Shown: piece by piece, positions 60,330 to 64,000 of the stretch
How positions within the stretch are numbered: position 1 is the stretch's first letter
Layout of the letters: each line of letters begins with the position of its first letter
Assembly (NCBI GenBank): GCA_018894105.1
Contig: CM032117.1
Location: forward strand, 34,390,501 to 34,454,500
Source: Jacaranda mimosifolia
Lineage: Eukaryota; Streptophyta; Magnoliopsida; Lamiales; Bignoniaceae
Length of the DNA: 64,000 nucleotides
Reading direction: 5' to 3'
The notes under the pieces: generated by a model
Told to the model about the DNA's origin: nothing
Seen by the model: only the letters and a program-made list of their open reading frames with translations
Database searches by the model: none
Position numbers and translations under genes: made by a program

Positions 60330-63325
60330 CTACCTGCCTGTGTCCCCATTACTTCTCCATGCATCATCCTCTCCAATTATGTTCCCTGCCTGCACACTAA
60401 AATTTTGCGCTTTAGCATAATGCATTTTGATGGCACCGACCGGATCTGAAACACCAGAGCACTGGCCTCCAACAAGAACCCCTTCTCCCCCAACAACATT
60501 GATTCCAACCATCCCCCTTGCTTGATGTTGCATTCCTGACATCACATCAAACCCATTTCTTCTTTGCATCTCAGAGAATAATGCATCTTGTGATTGCTTC
60601 ATATCTATGTTAAAAGGCTGCAACTCTCGATTCCTTAACACCTGATAGTCTGCTACTCCTTTCCCACTACTCAGCTCTCTGCTTGGAAATATGGAGACAC
60701 CATTCAAGGGCCGGTCGTTGCTTCTAACAACTCCATGTAATGTTTGCTGCTCCAACTTCAATGCCGCCGTATTGCTAAATGCAGCAGGATACTTGGTCAA
60801 CAAGAGAGCAGAATCAGACAAAGAAGGAAAGCCTGTCTGCGTCCTGTTTCCACTTGAACAACCAAAACTCCTAGCAGGAATATTCTCAGAGCCAAGATAG
60901 TCATTGCCAGCAAACTTTGACTGAGAAGAATCTAAATTAACCTTCTGATCACCAGTGAACTTTGTGTTCAGCGACTGGAAACCTGCTTTATGATGCTCGC
61001 CCTTATCATCACGAGTTCCTTTTACACAATAATTAGGTTTCTGCTGGGAGGATATTAAAATTTGACCAAACAACTTCACATCACCATTCCTGGAAGGCTT
61101 GTCCAAATCAGATGAGCGACCCGATTGGGGTTTAGAATGATCCCTGCACTTTTCTTGGGATGGAAACACTGCCTGAACAACTTCACCCTGATGTCTTGAA
61201 CCAGTACACTTTCTAAGGGAGAACTCCGTATGCTGATCCGAATGCAACTTCGCATCCCGCTTGGGGATATTTTGAATCGGAACTTGTTTCTTGCTATTAA
61301 TATCTTCATTTATCTCCTTCACAGTTTGCACTGAAACTGGGTAACCCCTAAGAATCTGAGAAGACTCGACAGGATCCGACAGCGAGTAACCCGAAAGATG
61401 CAGCTGATAATCACCCGTCCTTACGATACTCTGGGAGTGCTTATTACTGATCCCATTAGCACCAATATTTGATAGAGTATTACTAACTGAGTATCTTTGA
61501 TACTTAATTGGAACAGAAAAGAGTGTTGATGACTCCATGGATGCCAAGTGACCATTCTGCTGCAATGAAACGCCGTGAGGATTTTTGGCAGAACAGGTTT
61601 CAGGGTCAGCCTCCTTCTGGCTTCCAGATTCAACTTGCAAGGAAGAAGGTGCATCAACAGAAGGATGAGAAACACTCCCAGCCAGCTGGGGCTCAGGCTT
61701 AATGTCACTTACTGTACAGCTCATGACCGTCACTATGCCAGAATTAGCATCTCTGTCTTCAAGTTTGTTATCATCCAAATTATCTTCAGTTAACATAAGC
61801 CCCTGTCCTTCATTCTCTTCCCGACGATGCCCATCAGAAACCTCTATCAAAGCCTTGTCGTTACCCACATCCGATCCATTAGGCATGCCATGGTCATCTC
61901 CCTCTTCAACTTGTACAGATTCTGTATCAGAGGAAATAATCATGGTTCTAAGCTCCACCACAGATCCACATGCAACATTCTGCTCTTTGCTCTCTGCACT
62001 GAAGTCTATTACTGGCATATCATCCACCTGAGTATCACCCATGGATGAATTCTTTAAAACAGGTTCAGCAGCCATAGAATCAAGAGGACATGGTCCACTA
62101 TTTTCCTCACATATCTTAGAATCAGGCTTTAGAATGTCTGTTCCTACCATATCAGATTCATGACTCAACTTCAACTCAGGAGGGAGAAGATCCTTTTCCA
62201 TCTTGTATTCTGAACCACCATTGCAAACAACAGAGCCAGTCTCCACAACACAAGCATCTTCATTATCACTACCAGCTCCATTAACATCACCAGAGACAGC
62301 ATTGCCAGCCCCAGGCTGAATCAGATCCAACCCTAGACACTTCCGAGCCTTGCTAAAGAATATCTTGCACTGATCCCTGGATCTTGTTCTGACGCATTTT
62401 GAGATCATCACAAAATCCTTCCCATAAGACGACACAGCGTGGATGAAGATGGATTTCTCCTCGTCAGTCCAATCAGTAGGATCAATCTCTTCAGAGCTCT
62501 CATCTGAGCACTCATCATCAACAGCCTGTGTAACATCAGGGGTCGAAGACAGTTTTATGCAAGAATTGACTCTTTGACCCTTCCAATCCTGAGATCCATC
62601 AGCAGGATCAACAGAACTCGTTATGCAAGAACTCATAGCCTCAGATGATAGGGAACCACAAATACCAGCCAACACATCTACAGCTAAAGTTTCATTACTG
62701 TACATCTCCAGACTGTTAGATCTCTGCAGTGGACCATCATCGCCCCTTGGTGCTTTTTGAGAACTAGATGCACCAGTAAAGATCCTAGATGTGTATTTCT
62801 GCTGTGCTTTAATGCCATCATTGACATTAGCTGCAATTATCGAAGCTTCACCAAGAATATTAAGAGAAGCAGCATTTGCCTCACGATTCCATCTTTTCCC
62901 AGCTGCAACCAAGTATGTGTTAGATTGAGACTTTCTTTGCTTAACAAAGTCTGGCTTCTTTCTAGCTCTCTCAAAGCATTCTGATTTGTGATTCTTGTAA
63001 TAGAACTCAATGCAATCTGCTATTGTTTTATGCTTTAGAAAAGATGCAATCTCCTTGAAATTTTTTCCAAAGATAGCAAGCTTATCAATGAAAATTTCCC
63101 TCTCTTCAGCTGTCCAGGGGTTGATCATAGACCTTTCTTTTTCCTCAGCACAAGGATCTTCCACCAGACCATTATTTGAGATAAACCTTGACATCTTCAC
63201 CTCCTTGTCCAAGATTAAAGCCGGCATCTTTAAAGTACACCTACAAGGTTTGAATGGTGACTCTGAAAGCAACTCATTAACAAACTCAATTACTTCTTCT
63301 GCAGGCACTGTTCGAGGGCTCCCAG
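60330..63325 (-). CDS. PWR: POWERDRESS (PWR)-like SANT co-repressor, last exon (gene partial)
   Basis: This is the 3' exon, about 2996 bp and ~998 codons, of a larger gene that continues beyond the window. The acceptor CAG is at 63326-63328 (minus strand), and the exon opens with GSPRTVPAEEVIEFVNELL. The stop is TAG at 60330-60332. There are two SANT/Myb-like domains: NPWTAEEREIFIDKLAIFGK...CIEFYYKNHKS near exon residues 68-115 and TDWTDEEKSIFIHAVSSYGK...RDQCKIFFSKA near 284-328. An acidic ECSDESSEEID stretch precedes the second. A conserved C-terminal motif GDVKLFGQIL is encoded near 61055-61085. The rest is long, Ser/Asp-rich and probably disordered. Arabidopsis PWR (At3g52250, from memory) works with histone deacetylase HDA9 in the nucleus to repress genes. 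NCoR/SMRT-type architecture is the closest general description. The gene is convergent with the pseudouridine synthase. Confidence 0.9.
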
Positions 63326-64000
63326 CTGCAACAGAGAGAGAATTTTAGTGTTTCAGGAGGGATTAGCCCAAGCAAAATCAATTTCAAATTCCATTTCTAC
63401 AGAAGCTAAAGGCAAATGTAAGGAAGAGTAATTCAAAGTGCAGAAGGTAGGGAAAGGAAGTACTCCAAGCTTATATTTGGGACTTCAAGAACAGGATCAA
63501 ACCAATTCTGCAACAATTATACCTATTCTAGACAAGATAAACAGGATTTATCTGAAACTGAATCCAGTCAAATCTTAATCTGTTTAAAAAATAGGTTTAA
63601 GAATGTTCTTCGATTGGCAGCATGAGAACAAGGTAGTCAATATGTGGCTGACATCATAAAAAATAAACAGCATTCATCTGAAATTCAATTCAATTAAGTC
63701 TGGGTTTGTGTAGACTCTAAAACCAACTCTACAAACTAGTTTTAACATGATCCTTGATTGGCTACATGGGCCCAGAGTTGTCTATATGCAGCTGATGTCA
63801 TCAAACGCATGCCAAACATTTCATTATCTAATGTCTGAAAGAAAGAAGGTTGTAACAAGCTACAGAAATAGTAGCTTGAGGTAGGGGCCAGATTGTTATA
63901 ATACACTAAGGGCACTTATAGTTCATTAGATAAGGGTGGCTATGAATAATCCAACGACAACTCATGTTTACTTTTACACGTAGGATCCCTTGAAGAAAGT
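63326..64000 (-). other. Intron of the PWR-like gene
   Basis: The sequence upstream (minus strand) of the last exon's acceptor is AT-rich, without open frames. An imperfect repeat of TAAACAG...TTATCTGAAA with AATTCAATTCAAT/AATCCAGTCAAAT and TCTTCGATTGGCA / TCCTTGATTGGCTACATG words occurs at about 63540-63655 and 63662-63790. The next exon lies outside the window. Confidence 0.6.

Noticed and set aside
61421..63348. Plus-strand and alternative-frame ORFs up to 112 codons
   Set aside because: Shadows of the long PWR-like exon on the minus strand.
1..64000. CRISPR arrays, operons, riboswitches, bacterial-type regulatory sites, tRNA or rRNA genes
   Set aside because: Nothing of the kind was seen; the sequence is plant nuclear. 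tRNA genes were looked for only by eye, so short ones could have been missed.

Overview
The window looks like a flowering-plant nuclear chromosome, probably a eudicot. It has intron-rich genes with GT-AG splicing, a plant-specific SANT co-repressor gene and many plant transposon families. I cannot name the species. Only the last 16 kb carries host genes. The first ~48 kb is a nest of old, broken transposable elements in AT-rich DNA.

Left part (1-12.8 kb): a gypsy-like LTR fragment starts at 113. It is followed by a decayed minus-strand Tat-type Ty3/gypsy element (about 1.29-6.03 kb) whose RT is fused to integrase by an internal deletion. After a featureless stretch comes a complete miniature LTR retrotransposon (9605-11637) with a perfect 5-bp target-site duplication (TSD) TAAAC.

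Middle (12.9-38.6 kb): a PIF/Harbinger transposase pseudogene (+) is split by two copies (A, B) of a ~2.2 kb LTR family. Next is a Helitron Rep/helicase pseudogene (-), supported from 22404 to about 35080. It is split by two more copies of that LTR (C, D), a hAT element with an 8-bp TSD, a block made of the 3' end of a second Tat element joined to half of a fifth LTR copy (E), and a CACTA-type MITE. A larger CACTA element follows at 36370-38262.

Transition (38.6-48.2 kb): a ~3.06 kb solo LTR, 5 kb of AT-rich non-coding DNA with local tandem duplications, a second hAT element with a perfect 8-bp TSD, and a possible MITE just upstream of the first host gene.

Host genes (48.4-64 kb): a 13-exon RluA-family RNA pseudouridine synthase gene (+, 366 aa) and the 3-kb last exon of a POWERDRESS (PWR)-like SANT protein (-) face each other tail to tail. 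Between them sits a 3.35 kb Mutator-like foldback element with a 9-bp TSD and ~1.4 kb inverted arms. From memory, the Arabidopsis homologues have adjacent locus numbers (At3g52260 and At3g52250), so the pair looks like conserved microsynteny. The synthase has Gly where the family has its catalytic Asp. The two genes have no obvious joint function: one is RNA modification, the other is HDA9-linked chromatin repression.
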